DNA of 64,000 bases from Microbacterium sp. Gd 4-13. GTDB taxonomy: Bacteria > Actinomycetota > Actinomycetes > Actinomycetales > Microbacteriaceae. The stretch spans positions 62,001 through 126,000 of the forward strand of contig NZ_QEIJ01000006.1 in NCBI RefSeq assembly GCF_003095395.1, read 5' to 3'. Position numbers and translations under genes: made by a program. This document shows, piece after piece, positions 19,736 through 29,346 of this stretch; positions within the stretch are counted from its first letter, which is position 1; each line of letters opens with the position of its first letter. The notes under the pieces were generated by a model. It did not search any database. It worked only from the letters and a program-made list of their open reading frames with translations, and was not told the DNA's origin.

Positions 19736-20430
19736 GCGACAACAAGGAGACCGAAGTGGCAGTGGATGCCGAGCAGACCGCGCCCGCCGAGGCGCCGGCT
19801 GCTGCAGCTCAGGCGCCCGCCGAGCGCGAGCGCGAGCCGCGTCGCGGCGGCCGTGAGCGCAACGCCAACCAGCGTGACCGCGGTTCGCGCGACGACAAGA
19901 GCCAGTTCCTCGAGCGCGTCGTGACGATCAACCGTGTCGCCAAGGTCACCAAGGGTGGAAAGCGCTTCAGCTTCACCGCCCTGGTGGTCGTCGGTGACGG
20001 CAACGGTGTCGTGGGCGTCGGTTACGGCAAGGCCCGCGAGGTCCCCCTGGCGATCTCGAAGGGTGTCGAAGAGGCCAAGCGCAACTTCTTCCGCGTTCCC
20101 CGCGTCGCATCGACGATCCCGCACCCGGTGCAGGGCGAAGCCGCGGCCGGCGTCGTGCTGCTGCGTCCGGCCGCTGCCGGTACCGGTGTTATCGCCGGTG
20201 GTCCGGTCCGCGCCGTCCTCGAGTGCGCCGGCATCCACGATGTCCTGTCGAAGTCGCTCGGCTCGTCGAACACGATCAACATCGTGCACGCGACGGTCGC
20301 CGCCCTGAAGCAGCTCGAAGAGCCCCGCGCCGTGGCCGCCCGCCGCGGCCTGGAGTTCGACCAGGTGGCACCCGCCCGTCTCGTCCGTGCCGAGGCCGAC
20401 GCCATCGCCGCCCAGAAGGTAGGTGCCTGA
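19732..20430 (+). CDS. rpsE: 30S ribosomal protein S5 with N-terminal extension
   Basis: The GTG at 19732 overlaps the rplR stop and gives 232 residues: about 55 low-complexity residues (Ala, Glu, Arg), then the S5 double-stranded RNA-binding domain and C-terminal fold. An in-frame GTG at 19756 sits six bases after a perfect AAGGAG, so the true start may be eight codons later. S5 controls decoding accuracy and mRNA entry. Confidence 0.95.
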   Translation: MSDNKETEVAVDAEQTAPAEAPAAAAQAPAEREREPRRGGRERNANQRDRGSRDDKSQFLERVVTINRVAKVTKGGKRFSFTALVVVGDGNGVVGVGYGKAREVPLAISKGVEEAKRNFFRVPRVASTIPHPVQGEAAAGVVLLRPAAAGTGVIAGGPVRAVLECAGIHDVLSKSLGSSNTINIVHATVAALKQLEEPRAVAARRGLEFDQVAPARLVRAEADAIAAQKVGA

Positions 20431-20615
20431 TGGCCGCCCGTCTGAAGGTCACGCAGATCAAGTCCAAGGTGAGCGAGAAGCAGAACCAGCGCGACACGCT
20501 GCGCAGCCTCGGTCTGAAGCGGATCAACGACTCGGTCGTTCGTCCCGACGACGCGCAGACGCGCGGCTACGTCAAGACCGTCGCCCACCTCGTCAAGGTT
20601 GAGGAGATCGACTAA
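20430..20615 (+). CDS. rpmD: 50S ribosomal protein L30
   Basis: The ATG at 20430 overlaps the rpsE stop. 61 residues, full length, with the conserved [15 protein letters not shown]. One-base overlap with rplO. Confidence 0.96.
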   Translation: MAARLKVTQIKSKVSEKQNQRDTLRSLGLKRINDSVVRPDDAQTRGYVKTVAHLVKVEEID

Positions 20616-21163
20616 TGGCTGAGAACGAAACCGAAGCCGCCGAGCCCAAGAAGGCTCCGGCGCGCAAGCCCGCCGCCAAGAAGCCTGCCGCTGCGGCGAA
20701 GACGAAGGAAGCTCCTGCCACCCGCCCGGGTGTGCTGAAGGTGCACCACCTCCGTCCGGTCCCCGGCGCCCACAAGGCCAAGACCCGCGTGGGTCGCGGT
20801 GAGGGCTCGAAGGGTAAGACCGCCGGTCGCGGTACCAAGGGAACGAAGGCTCGTTACCAGGTGCGCGTCGGCTTCGAGGGTGGGCAGATGCCCCTCCACA
20901 TGCGTACGCCGAAGCTGCGCGGGTTCAAGAACCCGTTCCGCGTCGAGTACCAGGTGGTCAACCTCGACAAGCTCGCCGAGCTGTACCCCGAGGGCGGAGA
21001 GGTCACCATCGCGGGCCTCGTCGCCAAGGGCGCGGTTCGCAAGAACGAGAAGGTCAAGGTGCTCGGCACCGGCGACATCTCGGTGAAGCTCACCGTGTCG
21101 GTCGACAAGGTCTCGGGTTCCGCCGAGCAGAAGATCGTCGCCGCGGGCGGCACCGTTCAGTAA
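20615..21163 (+). CDS. rplO: 50S ribosomal protein L15 with N-terminal extension
   Basis: 182 residues. About 35 extra N-terminal residues rich in Ala, Lys and Pro precede the L15 core ([20 protein letters not shown]). It is the last ribosomal gene before secY and is followed by a hairpin. Confidence 0.96.
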   Translation: MAENETEAAEPKKAPARKPAAKKPAAAAKTKEAPATRPGVLKVHHLRPVPGAHKAKTRVGRGEGSKGKTAGRGTKGTKARYQVRVGFEGGQMPLHMRTPKLRGFKNPFRVEYQVVNLDKLAELYPEGGEVTIAGLVAKGAVRKNEKVKVLGTGDISVKLTVSVDKVSGSAEQKIVAAGGTVQ

Positions 21164-21172
21164 CACCCATGA

Positions 21173-21201
21173 CAGGGGTCGGAGGCTTCCTCCGGCCCCT
21201 G
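21173..21201 (+). terminator. Hairpin between rplO and secY
   Basis: 13-bp stem with one G-T pair (CAGGGGTCGGAGG with CCTCCGGCCCCTG) and a CTT loop, followed by TTGCCGTTC. Probably a partial terminator lowering read-through into secY. Confidence 0.65.
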
Positions 21202-21306
21202 TTGCCGTTCCAGTCGGGAGGCGCGGACCACCCCGCGCGCCCGGCTGGGCTACGCTGGCTTCTTGTGCGCTCTCTGTGCGCGCGGAACCATTCCGGAGGA
21301 GTCCCC

Positions 21307-22629
21307 TTGTTCAGCGCCATCGCGCGGGTGTTCCGCACACCCGACCTGCGGAGGAAGATCGGCTTCACTCTCGCGATCATCGCCATCTACCGTCTGGGTG
21401 CGCACGTCCCGACGCCGTTCGTGAACTTCCCGAACGTGCAGTCGTGCCTCGACCAGTCGGGGAGCACCGAGGGTCTCCTCTCGCTCGTCAACCTGTTCTC
21501 GGGCGGCGCGCTGCTGCAGCTGTCGATCTTCGCGCTCGGCGTGATGCCCTACATCACCGCCACGATCATCGTGCAGCTGCTGCGCGTGGTCATCCCGCAC
21601 TTCGAGACCCTCTACAAGGAGGGCCAGGCGGGCCAGAGCAAGCTGACGCAGTACACGCGCTACCTCACGATCGCCCTCGCGCTCCTCCAGTCGACGACGC
21701 TGGTCACGGTCGCACGGTCGGGCCAGCTCTTCGGCGCCACCAGCATCCCCGAGTGCCAGCAGCTCCTCACCAACGACGTGTGGTGGGCTCAGCTGCTCAT
21801 GATCATCACGCTGACCGCCGGTACCGGCCTCATCATGTGGTTCGCCGAGCTGGTCACCGAGCGCGGTGTCGGCAACGGAATGTCGATCCTCATCTTCACC
21901 TCGATCGCGGCGACGTTCCCGTCGGCGATGGGCTCGATCTGGGCCGCCCGCGGTTTCGAGGTTTTCCTCATGGTCCTGGCGGTCGGCGTCGTGGTCGTCG
22001 CGCTGGTGGTCTTCGTCGAACAGTCGCAGCGACGCATTCCGGTGCAGTACGCGAAGCGTATGGTCGGCCGACGCACCTACGGCGGATCGAACACCTACAT
22101 CCCGATCAAGGTCAACATGGCCGGCGTCGTGCCCGTCATCTTCGCCTCGTCGCTGCTGTACATCCCCGCGCTCATCGCGCAGTTCAACCAGCCGCAGCCG
22201 GGCCAGGAGGTTCCGGGCTGGGTCGCGTGGATCCAGCAGTACTTCACGTCCGGTGACCAGCCGGTCTACATGGCGACGTACTTCCTGCTCATCATCGGCT
22301 TCACCTACTTCTACGTGGCGATCACGTTCAACCCGGTCGACGTCGCCGACAACATGAAGAAGTACGGCGGGTTCATCCCCGGCATCCGTGCCGGACGCCC
22401 GACGGCCGAGTACCTCGACTACGTGCTGACCCGCATCACCCTGCCGGGCTCGATCTACCTCGGTCTGATCGCGCTCCTGCCGCTCATCGCCCTGGCGACG
22501 GTCGGTGCCAACCAGAACTTCCCGTTCGGCGGCGCTTCGATCCTCATCATCGTCGGTGTCGGCCTCGAGACCGTGAAGCAGATCGACGCCCAGCTGCAGC
22601 AGCGTCACTACGAAGGGCTCCTCCGCTGA
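21307..22629 (+). CDS. secY: Preprotein translocase channel subunit SecY
   Basis: The start is TTG 21307 behind GGAGGA; this gives 440 residues beginning MFSAIARVFRTPDLRRKIG, the normal SecY N-terminus. Ten membrane helices are visible, and the loops GNGMSILIF and QRRIPVQYAKRM are conserved. It forms the Sec channel in the plasma membrane with SecE/SecG and partners SecA. The rare TTG start and the preceding hairpin may both lower its expression relative to the ribosomal genes. Confidence 0.96.
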   Translation: MFSAIARVFRTPDLRRKIGFTLAIIAIYRLGAHVPTPFVNFPNVQSCLDQSGSTEGLLSLVNLFSGGALLQLSIFALGVMPYITATIIVQLLRVVIPHFETLYKEGQAGQSKLTQYTRYLTIALALLQSTTLVTVARSGQLFGATSIPECQQLLTNDVWWAQLLMIITLTAGTGLIMWFAELVTERGVGNGMSILIFTSIAATFPSAMGSIWAARGFEVFLMVLAVGVVVVALVVFVEQSQRRIPVQYAKRMVGRRTYGGSNTYIPIKVNMAGVVPVIFASSLLYIPALIAQFNQPQPGQEVPGWVAWIQQYFTSGDQPVYMATYFLLIIGFTYFYVAITFNPVDVADNMKKYGGFIPGIRAGRPTAEYLDYVLTRITLPGSIYLGLIALLPLIALATVGANQNFPFGGASILIIVGVGLETVKQIDAQLQQRHYEGLLR

Positions 22630-23216
22630 TGGCGCGCCTTCTCATCGTCGGCCCCCAGGGTTCCGGCAAGGGCACGCAGGGCGTGCGCATCGCGGAGTCG
22701 TTCGGCATCCCCGTGGTCTCCACGGGCGACGTCTTCCGGGCGAATGTGGCTGAAGGAACCGATCTGGGCCTGCAGGTCAAAGAGATCATCGACGCCGGCC
22801 GCCTCGTTCCCGACGAGCTCACCAGCGCGGTCGTCCGCGACCGTCTCTCGCAGGCGGATGCTGCGGACGGCTTCCTTCTCGACGGATACCCCCGCAACCT
22901 CGGTCAGGTGCTGCACCTCGACGAGTTCCTCGAAGGGCGCGACGAGTCGCTCGACGCGGTGATCGCTCTCGTGGTTCCCCGTGACGAGTCGATCGACCGA
23001 CTGCGCAAGCGCGCGCAGGAGCAGGGTCGTGCCGACGACACCGAAGAGGTCATCGCGCACCGTCTGTCGATCTACGAGTCCGAGACGGCGCCGATCCTCG
23101 GTGTCTACGGAACCCGTGGCGTGGTCGACGAGATCGACGGCGTCGGGTCGTTCGACGAGGTGACGGCACGCATCTTCGCGGCGCTGGACGCCCGCGGGCT
23201 CTCCCGCTCCGTCTGA
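22629..23216 (+). CDS. adk: Adenylate kinase
   Basis: 195 residues, short form without the zinc LID domain. Walker A GPQGSGKGT, NMP-binding STGDVFRANV and DGYPRN are present. It interconverts AMP, ATP and ADP in the cytosol. The ATG shares a base with the secY stop, the usual spc arrangement. Confidence 0.95.
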   Translation: MARLLIVGPQGSGKGTQGVRIAESFGIPVVSTGDVFRANVAEGTDLGLQVKEIIDAGRLVPDELTSAVVRDRLSQADAADGFLLDGYPRNLGQVLHLDEFLEGRDESLDAVIALVVPRDESIDRLRKRAQEQGRADDTEEVIAHRLSIYESETAPILGVYGTRGVVDEIDGVGSFDEVTARIFAALDARGLSRSV

Positions 23217-23217
23217 C

Positions 23218-24057
23218 GTGCGCTTCCGCACCTCGATCTACAAGTCGCCCGCCCAGCTGCGGGCAATGGTCGAACCCGGACTGATCACCGCCGCCGCGCT
23301 CGACGCGGTGCGCGCGATGATCGCACCGGGTGTGCGAACGATCGAGCTCGACGCCGCAGCATCCGCCGTGCTCCGGGCCCGCGGTGCGCAGTCGAACTTC
23401 CAGATGGTGCGCGGGTACCGCCACACGATCTGCGTGTCGGTGAACGACCAGGTCGTGCACGGCATCCCGGGGGAGCGCGTGCTCGAGCCGGGCGACATCG
23501 TCTCGGTCGACGCCGGTGCCCAGTTCGAGGGCTGGAACGGCGACTCCGCGTTCACGATGATCGTGCCCGGTGACGCTCCCGCCGCGATCGTCGAGGAGCG
23601 TCGGCGCCTGTCGGACGTGACCGAGGGGTCGCTCTGGGCCGGGATCGCCGCGCTGGCGTCTGCGTCGCGGCTGGGCGAGGTCGGCACGGCGATCGAGGCC
23701 TACGTCGAGGCGAACGCCCCCGAGGGGGGCTACGGCATCCTGCGCGACTACGTCGGTCACGGGATCGGGCGCAAGATGCACGAGGCGCCCAGCGTCTTCA
23801 ATTACCGCATCAGCGACCCCGGTCCCGAGGTGCGGCCGGGGCTCGCCGTGGCGATCGAACCGATGGTGGTCGCGGGCGATCAGGAGACCTTCGTCGAAGA
23901 CGACGACTGGACCGTGACGAGCGTGGACGGGTCGCCCGGCTCACATTGGGAACATAGCGTCGCGGTGCACGATGGAGGCATCTGGGTCCTGACGTCGCCC
24001 GACGGAGGAGCCGCGAAGTTGGCGCCCTTCGGCGTCGTTCCACGAGTGATCGGATAG
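23218..24057 (+). CDS. map: Methionine aminopeptidase, type I
   Basis: GTG start one base after the adk stop; 279 residues. All five metal ligands are present: Asp98 (VDAGA), Asp109 (NGDSA), His181 (GHGIG), Glu214 (IEPMV) and Glu245 (HWEHS). It removes the initiator Met from nascent proteins. In most relatives infA follows directly; here two unrelated genes intervene. Confidence 0.94.
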   Translation: MRFRTSIYKSPAQLRAMVEPGLITAAALDAVRAMIAPGVRTIELDAAASAVLRARGAQSNFQMVRGYRHTICVSVNDQVVHGIPGERVLEPGDIVSVDAGAQFEGWNGDSAFTMIVPGDAPAAIVEERRRLSDVTEGSLWAGIAALASASRLGEVGTAIEAYVEANAPEGGYGILRDYVGHGIGRKMHEAPSVFNYRISDPGPEVRPGLAVAIEPMVVAGDQETFVEDDDWTVTSVDGSPGSHWEHSVAVHDGGIWVLTSPDGGAAKLAPFGVVPRVIG

Positions 24058-24060
24058 AGC

Positions 24061-24750
24061 ATGGCTGCGGGTAAGACGAACTGGTTCGCGATCTGGGTGA
24101 GCGCCGCTGTCGTTGTGGTGATCGTCGCGGTCGGGGGCATCGTGTGGTTCTCGAACTCGCAGGCGGCCTCGCCGGGCCCGGCCCCCGAGAGCTCCGCGAT
24201 CAACCAGGAGACCGGTGCGATCGCGGTTGGAAGCGGCCCCAACACCGTCGACACGTACGTCGACTTCATGTGCCCGATCTGCAACAACTTCGAGCAGACC
24301 TACGGCTCGACGCTCTCGCAGCTCGCCGACGACGGCACGATCACCCTCAACATCCACCCGATCTCGATCCTCGATCGCGCCTCGCAGGGCACGGAGTACT
24401 CGACACGCTCGGCGAACGCCATGTACTGCGTCGCGGCCGACGACCCGGCCAACGCGCTGCCCTTCCTGCAGGCCCTCTACGAGAACCAGCCGCAGGAGCA
24501 GTCCACCGGTCTCGACGACGCCACCCTCACGAGCATCGCCGAGAGCGTCGGAGCGGGAGAGGGCGTCGCATCCTGCATCACCGACGGAACCTACAGCCGC
24601 TACGTCACCGCGAAGACGCGCGAGACGCCGGTGCAGTCGGGGGCCGGGGGCATATCGACCCCGACGATCGTCGTGAACGGCCAGACCCTCACGAACCAGA
24701 CCGACCTCACGGGTGACCCGCAGGCCGACATCGTCGCCCGCTTCAGCTGA
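24061..24750 (+). CDS. Membrane-anchored DsbA-like thiol-disulfide protein
   Basis: 229 residues: one membrane anchor (residues 9-30), a short Ser/Pro linker, then a thioredoxin-fold DsbA-like domain with active site C71-P-I-C74 and a cis-Pro segment STPTIVVNG. It probably acts on disulfides of exported proteins on the outer face of the membrane. Three bases after map, so likely co-transcribed with the end of the spc operon. Confidence 0.85.
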   Translation: MAAGKTNWFAIWVSAAVVVVIVAVGGIVWFSNSQAASPGPAPESSAINQETGAIAVGSGPNTVDTYVDFMCPICNNFEQTYGSTLSQLADDGTITLNIHPISILDRASQGTEYSTRSANAMYCVAADDPANALPFLQALYENQPQEQSTGLDDATLTSIAESVGAGEGVASCITDGTYSRYVTAKTRETPVQSGAGGISTPTIVVNGQTLTNQTDLTGDPQADIVARFS

Positions 24751-24760
24751 CCCGAAGCAC

Positions 24761-24842
24761 CATTCTGTTGCGTGAATCCACCGCCGAATGCTGCGTGCGG
24801 ATGTGGATTCGCGCGTTCGGTTGTTGATTCGCGCGCACCATT
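24761..24842 (+). repeat. 20-bp-phased repeat cluster, 5' flank of AbiEi/DUF559 gene
   Basis: Begins CATTCTGTTGCG. GTGGATTCGCGCG (24803) and GTTGATTCGCGCG (24823) repeat at a 20-base step. GCGTGAATCCAC (24770-24781) pairs with GTGGATTCGCGC (24803-24814) in a 12-bp stem with one wobble. A similar block follows the gene at 25951-26012. Confidence 0.65.
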
Positions 24843-24932
24843 GCCTCCTGCACAGGCAGGGGAAGGGTGTCGGTTGCTCGCGATAGTTGAGCGCGCGGAC
24901 CACGGACTCGGGGAGCGCGGCACGGTGTGGGG

Positions 24933-25958
24933 ATGGATATCCCCGAGATCGGTGCTCATCTTCTGTCGACAGCGGAGCTCCGCGCCACCGGACGCACCCG
25001 TGCCTCCATCGAAGCCGACCTGCGTGAGGGGAGGCTCGTCCGTGTGCACCGCGGGTGGTACATGGATGCGGCGTACTGGGCGACCTTGTACAGCGAGGGT
25101 CGCCAGGTGGCCCAGGGGCTCGCGGTCTTCGGTGCTGCGCGCTCGGAACGCGCAATAGCGTCGCACACGACAGCGGCCGCGTTCTTGCTTCTGCCGATCG
25201 CGCGGATCTCGCCGAAGAAGGTGCACCTGGTCTCGGCGAGGGCGAACGGACGGGTGGCGTCGGATCGGCTCGTCGCGCGTCATCGGGCGGATCTGACGGC
25301 TTCCGACGTGACGACGCGGTTCGGTGTGAGCGTGACGAGCCTGATGCGCACCGTCTGCGACCTCATCGGTCATCTGCCCCTGGAGTCGGCGGTCTCGCTC
25401 GCCGACGCGGCGATGCGGTCGGTCGCATGGCGCGAGGACACGCGCACCTATGACGCGGTCGCCGCTGAGCTCTGGCGTACGGAGATGCGGGAGCACCTGG
25501 CCCGACGCGGCGGTGCTCGCGGCATCGTCCAGGCCAGGTGGGTGCTCGAGTTCGCCGACGGCCGTGCGCAACGGCCAGGGGAGAGCATCAGCCGTCTCTA
25601 TCTCGAACGACTCGGGTTCGGCCGGCCGCGCCTGCAGGTGCCGGTCACGGGACCGAACGGCGAGGAGTGGGTCATCGACCTCGGTCTGGACGATGTACCC
25701 GCGTGGGGGGAGTTCGACGGCCAGGCGAAGTACACCGACCCGCAGATGCTCGCGGGGCAGTCGACGGCTGCGGCGGTACTCGCAGAGAAGGCCAGGGAGG
25801 ACTGGATTCGTGGAACCACGGGTCGTCCGGTGCTGCGATGGGGCTGGTCGCACATCGCCAGCCCGGCCTCTTTCCGACGTCACCTCGCCGCCTTCGGCGT
25901 CACCGCCCCCGTGCCGCATCTGCGAATCCACTTCGAGATGCCTCGATCAACATTCTGA
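24933..25958 (+). CDS. AbiEi-type winged-helix plus DUF559/Vsr-like nuclease-domain protein
   Basis: ATG 24933 (GTG 24927 also possible; neither has a strong ribosome site), 341 residues. Residues ~1-60 (STAELRATGRTRASIEADL, then LVRVHRGWYM) match the winged-helix N-terminus of AbiEi-like antitoxin proteins. The C-terminal ~100 residues have a PD-(D/E)XK-like pattern (VIDLGL, then GEFDGQAKY). No toxin partner adjoins it, so an antitoxin label would be misleading; a nuclease or a mobile-element protein is as likely. It lies between map and infA and is flanked by phased repeats. A truncated relative is at 10728-11150. Confidence 0.65.
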   Translation: MDIPEIGAHLLSTAELRATGRTRASIEADLREGRLVRVHRGWYMDAAYWATLYSEGRQVAQGLAVFGAARSERAIASHTTAAAFLLLPIARISPKKVHLVSARANGRVASDRLVARHRADLTASDVTTRFGVSVTSLMRTVCDLIGHLPLESAVSLADAAMRSVAWREDTRTYDAVAAELWRTEMREHLARRGGARGIVQARWVLEFADGRAQRPGESISRLYLERLGFGRPRLQVPVTGPNGEEWVIDLGLDDVPAWGEFDGQAKYTDPQMLAGQSTAAAVLAEKAREDWIRGTTGRPVLRWGWSHIASPASFRRHLAAFGVTAPVPHLRIHFEMPRSTF

Positions 25959-26012
25959 CGCGACAATCGACGGTTGATTCGATCGCAGACGTGTTGATTC
26001 ACGGCGTCGGGG
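25951..26012 (+). repeat. 20-bp-phased repeat cluster, 3' flank of AbiEi/DUF559 gene
   Basis: Starts CATTCTGACGCG, like the 5' flank. GTTGATTC occurs at 25973 and 25993, again a 20-base step. GCGAATCCAC, the inverse of GTGGATTCGC in the 5' flank, lies just inside the gene end (25922-25931). Confidence 0.6.
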
Positions 26013-26031
26013 GCGCAGGGGCGGGGCGAAG

Positions 26032-26060
26032 TTGCCGCACGGCGGCGCGTGGCGTATGCT
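26032..26060 (+). promoter_or_regulatory. Probable promoter of infA
   Basis: TTGCCG at 26032-26037, a 17-base spacer, and TATGCT at 26055-26060. It lets infA and the alpha operon be transcribed independently of the inserted gene upstream. Confidence 0.7.
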
Positions 26061-26151
26061 CGTTCGTTGGTGCGTTGCGCCTACTTTGGCGTGCTTCTGC
26101 ACCGACACCCATCCAACGCAGACCGACCGGTCTCCAAGTGATAGCGAGTAT

Positions 26152-26373
26152 ATGGCGAAGAAAGACGGTGTCATCGAGATCGAGGGCACAATCTCCGAGG
26201 CGCTGCCCAACGCGATGTTCCGCGTCGAGCTCACCAACGGACACAAGGTGCTCGCCACGATCTCGGGCAAGATGCGACAGAACTACATCCGCATCATCCC
26301 CGAAGACCGCGTCGTCGTAGAGCTGAGCCCCTACGACCTCACGCGCGGTCGAATCGTCTACCGCTACCGCTAG
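26152..26373 (+). CDS. infA: Translation initiation factor IF-1
   Basis: 73 residues, a single OB fold, full length ([20 protein letters not shown] to GRIVYRYR). Binds the 30S A site during initiation. It heads infA-rpmJ-rpsM-rpsK-rpoA-rplQ. Confidence 0.96.
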   Translation: MAKKDGVIEIEGTISEALPNAMFRVELTNGHKVLATISGKMRQNYIRIIPEDRVVVELSPYDLTRGRIVYRYR

Positions 26374-26437
26374 GCCGGTCGAGAAGTAACGTCCCCGTGC
26401 CGCGGTGCGGGGAACGAAGACAGCGAAGCAGGAAATC

Positions 26438-26554
26438 ATGAAGGTAAACCCCAGCGTCAAGCCCATCTGCGACCACTGCAAGGTCATCCGCCGTCACGGC
26501 CGGGTGATGGTGATCTGCAAGAGCAACCCGCGTCACAAGCAGCGCCAGGGCTGA
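26438..26554 (+). CDS. rpmJ: 50S ribosomal protein L36, zinc-binding form
   Basis: ATG at 26438, 38 residues. The zinc ligands Cys11, Cys14, Cys27 and His32 are all present (ICDHCKV, then [11 protein letters not shown]). Zinc-binding L36 is often paired with a zinc-independent paralogue elsewhere for use under zinc limitation. Confidence 0.95.
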   Translation: MKVNPSVKPICDHCKVIRRHGRVMVICKSNPRHKQRQG

Positions 26555-26636
26555 CGGATGCTGCGCCAGGCCGTCTCATCGCAGCCTGCGCCGCACCTCG
26601 AAACTCGCAACTGAAGACACACCGGCAGGATCAGAT

Positions 26637-26682
26637 CCTCCGCCATCGGCCCTTCGACCCGCTCGAAGACCGAAGACGGAGG
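26637..26682. repeat. REP-like element in the rpmJ-rpsM spacer
   Basis: CCTCCG (26637) and CGGAGG (26677) bracket GGCCCTTCGACCCGCTCG (26648-26665). The inverse complement of that core differs at only two positions from CGAGCCTGTCGAAGGGCC in the rpsG-fusA element (6713-6730), which has the same CCTCCG/CGGAGG arms. Confidence 0.6.
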
Positions 26683-26751
26683 TGACACCTCGGGCGGAGG
26701 CCCGGGCACCGATCCTGCTCCACACCTCCACAACACTCCTAGGAGAGTCGC

Positions 26752-27126
26752 ATGGCACGTCTCGCCGGCGTAGACATCCCGCGTGACAAGCGCGTGATCA
26801 TCGCCCTGACCTACATCTACGGCGTTGGCCGTACCCGTTCCGAAGAGATCCTCACGGCGACGGGCATCAGCCCCGACATCCGTGTGAAGGACCTCACCGA
26901 CGACCAGCTGATCGCCCTGCGCGATCACATCGAGGCCGCCTACAAGGTCGAGGGTGATCTCCGCCGTGAGGTCGCCGCCGACATCCGCCGCAAGGTCGAG
27001 ATCGGCTCGTACGAGGGCATCCGCCACCGTCGCGGTCTTCCCGTGCGCGGACAGCGCACCAAGACGAACGCTCGCACCCGCAAGGGCCCGAAGCGCACCG
27101 TCGCCGGCAAGAAGAAGGCGCGCTAG
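26752..27126 (+). CDS. rpsM: 30S ribosomal protein S13
   Basis: 124 residues, ATG behind TAGGAGAG. Contains [16 protein letters not shown] and the basic C-terminal tail [20 protein letters not shown]. It contacts P-site tRNA and bridges to the 50S subunit. Confidence 0.97.
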   Translation: MARLAGVDIPRDKRVIIALTYIYGVGRTRSEEILTATGISPDIRVKDLTDDQLIALRDHIEAAYKVEGDLRREVAADIRRKVEIGSYEGIRHRRGLPVRGQRTKTNARTRKGPKRTVAGKKKAR

Positions 27127-27158
27127 GCCTGCGCCGGCGCTGAGGTTTCAGGAGAATC

Positions 27159-27557
27159 ATGGCTACCCCCAAGTCCGCAGCGCGCAAGCCGCGCCGCAAG
27201 GAGAAGAAGAACATCGCGCTGGGCCACGCCCACATCAAGTCGACGTTCAACAACACGATCGTTTCGATCACCGACCCCTCGGGTGCGGTCATCAGCTGGG
27301 CATCGTCCGGCGGCGTGGGCTTCAAGGGCTCGCGCAAGTCGACGCCCTTCGCCGCAGGTCTCGCCGCAGAGTCGGCCGCCCGCCAGGCGCAGGAGCACGG
27401 CGTGAAGAAGGTCGACGTCTTCGTGAAGGGTCCGGGCTCCGGCCGCGAGACCGCGATCCGTTCGCTCACGGCCGCCGGCCTCGAGGTCGGATCGATCCAG
27501 GACGTCACCCCGCAGGCGCACAACGGCTGCCGCCCGCCGAAGCGCCGTCGCGTCTGA
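27159..27557 (+). CDS. rpsK: 30S ribosomal protein S11
   Basis: 132 residues, full length, with the conserved [13 protein letters not shown] and [11 protein letters not shown] at the end. Forms the platform near the mRNA exit. Followed by a hairpin and then rpoA; rpsD is not here. Confidence 0.97.
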   Translation: MATPKSAARKPRRKEKKNIALGHAHIKSTFNNTIVSITDPSGAVISWASSGGVGFKGSRKSTPFAAGLAAESAARQAQEHGVKKVDVFVKGPGSGRETAIRSLTAAGLEVGSIQDVTPQAHNGCRPPKRRRV

Positions 27558-27571
27558 CACCCGTCGACCGT

Positions 27572-27609
27572 GGATGCTGCGGCCACCCGTTTCGGTGGCC
27601 GCAGCATCC
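27572..27609 (+). terminator. rpsK-rpoA hairpin built from an inverted GGATGCTGC pair
   Basis: Perfect 16-bp stem, GGATGCTGCGGCCACC (27572-27587) with GGTGGCCGCAGCATCC (27594-27609), loop CGTTTC. No T-run follows. It could attenuate transcription between the S11 and RNA polymerase alpha genes. Confidence 0.75.
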
Positions 27610-27681
27610 GCTCGACCACAACTCAATACCTCACCCATTGCACGTGTCATATAGCGGATACGTGATCGAAAGGAACACATC

Positions 27682-28671
27682 GTGCTTATCGCACAGCGTC
27701 CCACTCTGACCGAGGAGAAGGTCGGGGAGTTCCGCAGCCGTTTCATCATCGAGCCGCTCGAGCCCGGCTTCGGTTACACGATCGGCAACGCGCTGCGTCG
27801 CAGCCTCCTCTCGTCGATCCCCGGTGCGGCCGTCACCAGCATCCGTATCGATGGAGTGCTGCACGAGTTCAGCACCATCCCGGGTGTGAAAGAGGACGTC
27901 ACCGAGATCATCCTCAACATCAAGCAGCTCGTCGTCTCGAGCGAGCGCGACGAGCCCATCACGGCCTACCTGCGCAAGACCGGCTCCGGTGAGGTCACCG
28001 CGGCCGACATCTCCGCCCCCGCCGGCGTCGAGGTGCACAACCCCGAGCTCGTCATCGCGACACTGAACGACACCGCGAAGTTCGAGCTCGAGCTGACGAT
28101 CGAGCGTGGCCGCGGCTACGTGTCGGCTACCCAGAACCGCAACGAGTATGCCGAGGCCGGCCAGGTGCCGATCGACTCGATCTACTCGCCCGTGCTGAAG
28201 GTCAGCTACCGCGTCGAGGCCACTCGTGCCGGTGAGCGCACCGACTTCGACAAGCTCATCCTCGATGTCGAGTCGAAGTCGTCCATCGCCCCGCGCGACG
28301 CGGTCGCGTCGGCCGGTCGCACGCTGACCGAGCTGTTCGGCCTCGCTCGCGAGCTGAACGTCGAGGCCGAGGGCATCGAGATCGGCCCCGCGCCGGTCGA
28401 GACCGTCCTTTCGAACGAGCTGTCGATGCCGATCGAAGACCTCGACCTCTCGGTCCGTTCGTACAACTGCCTGAAGCGCGAGGGCATCAACACGGTGTCC
28501 GAGCTCGTCGCCCTCTCGGAGACGCAGCTGATGAACATTCGCAACTTCGGTCAGAAGTCGGTCGACGAGGTTCGTGACAAGCTCACGTCGCTCGGACTGT
28601 CGCTCAAGGACTCGGTGCCCGGTTTCGACGGCGCCCAGTTCTACAGCGGCTACGACGACGAGACCGTCTGA
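27682..28671 (+). CDS. rpoA: DNA-directed RNA polymerase subunit alpha
   Basis: GTG start behind AAAGGAA; 329 residues. The N-terminal dimerisation domain (to ~230) contains [19 protein letters not shown]. The C-terminal domain (~250-315) has the DNA- and factor-binding helix-hairpin-helix [13 protein letters not shown]. It nucleates polymerase assembly. Confidence 0.97.
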   Translation: MLIAQRPTLTEEKVGEFRSRFIIEPLEPGFGYTIGNALRRSLLSSIPGAAVTSIRIDGVLHEFSTIPGVKEDVTEIILNIKQLVVSSERDEPITAYLRKTGSGEVTAADISAPAGVEVHNPELVIATLNDTAKFELELTIERGRGYVSATQNRNEYAEAGQVPIDSIYSPVLKVSYRVEATRAGERTDFDKLILDVESKSSIAPRDAVASAGRTLTELFGLARELNVEAEGIEIGPAPVETVLSNELSMPIEDLDLSVRSYNCLKREGINTVSELVALSETQLMNIRNFGQKSVDEVRDKLTSLGLSLKDSVPGFDGAQFYSGYDDETV

Positions 28672-28709
28672 TCCCGGCTTCCGCCTCGATTCCACTGGAG
28701 TAAATCACT

Positions 28710-29276
<567 letters not shown>

Positions 29277-29298
29277 CACCCCGCCGGATCTCCGGCTC

Positions 29299-29334
29299 GA
29301 ACGGCCCGCGTATCGCGAGATGCGCGGGCCGTTC
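29299..29334. terminator. Bidirectional terminator between rplQ and the acyltransferase gene
   Basis: 12-bp perfect stem, GAACGGCCCGCG with CGCGGGCCGTTC, and a 12-base loop, placed between two convergent genes. Confidence 0.7.
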
Positions 29335-29346
29335 CGCGTTCCCGGC

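Noticed and set aside
24763..24842. The 20-bp-phased repeats as a CRISPR array
   Set aside because: Units are short and degenerate with no spacers of constant length between conserved repeats, and no cas genes are near.
24933..25958. Calling the AbiEi/DUF559 gene an antitoxin of a type IV TA system
   Set aside because: No AbiEii-like nucleotidyltransferase adjoins it; the C-terminal nuclease-like domain suggests another role.
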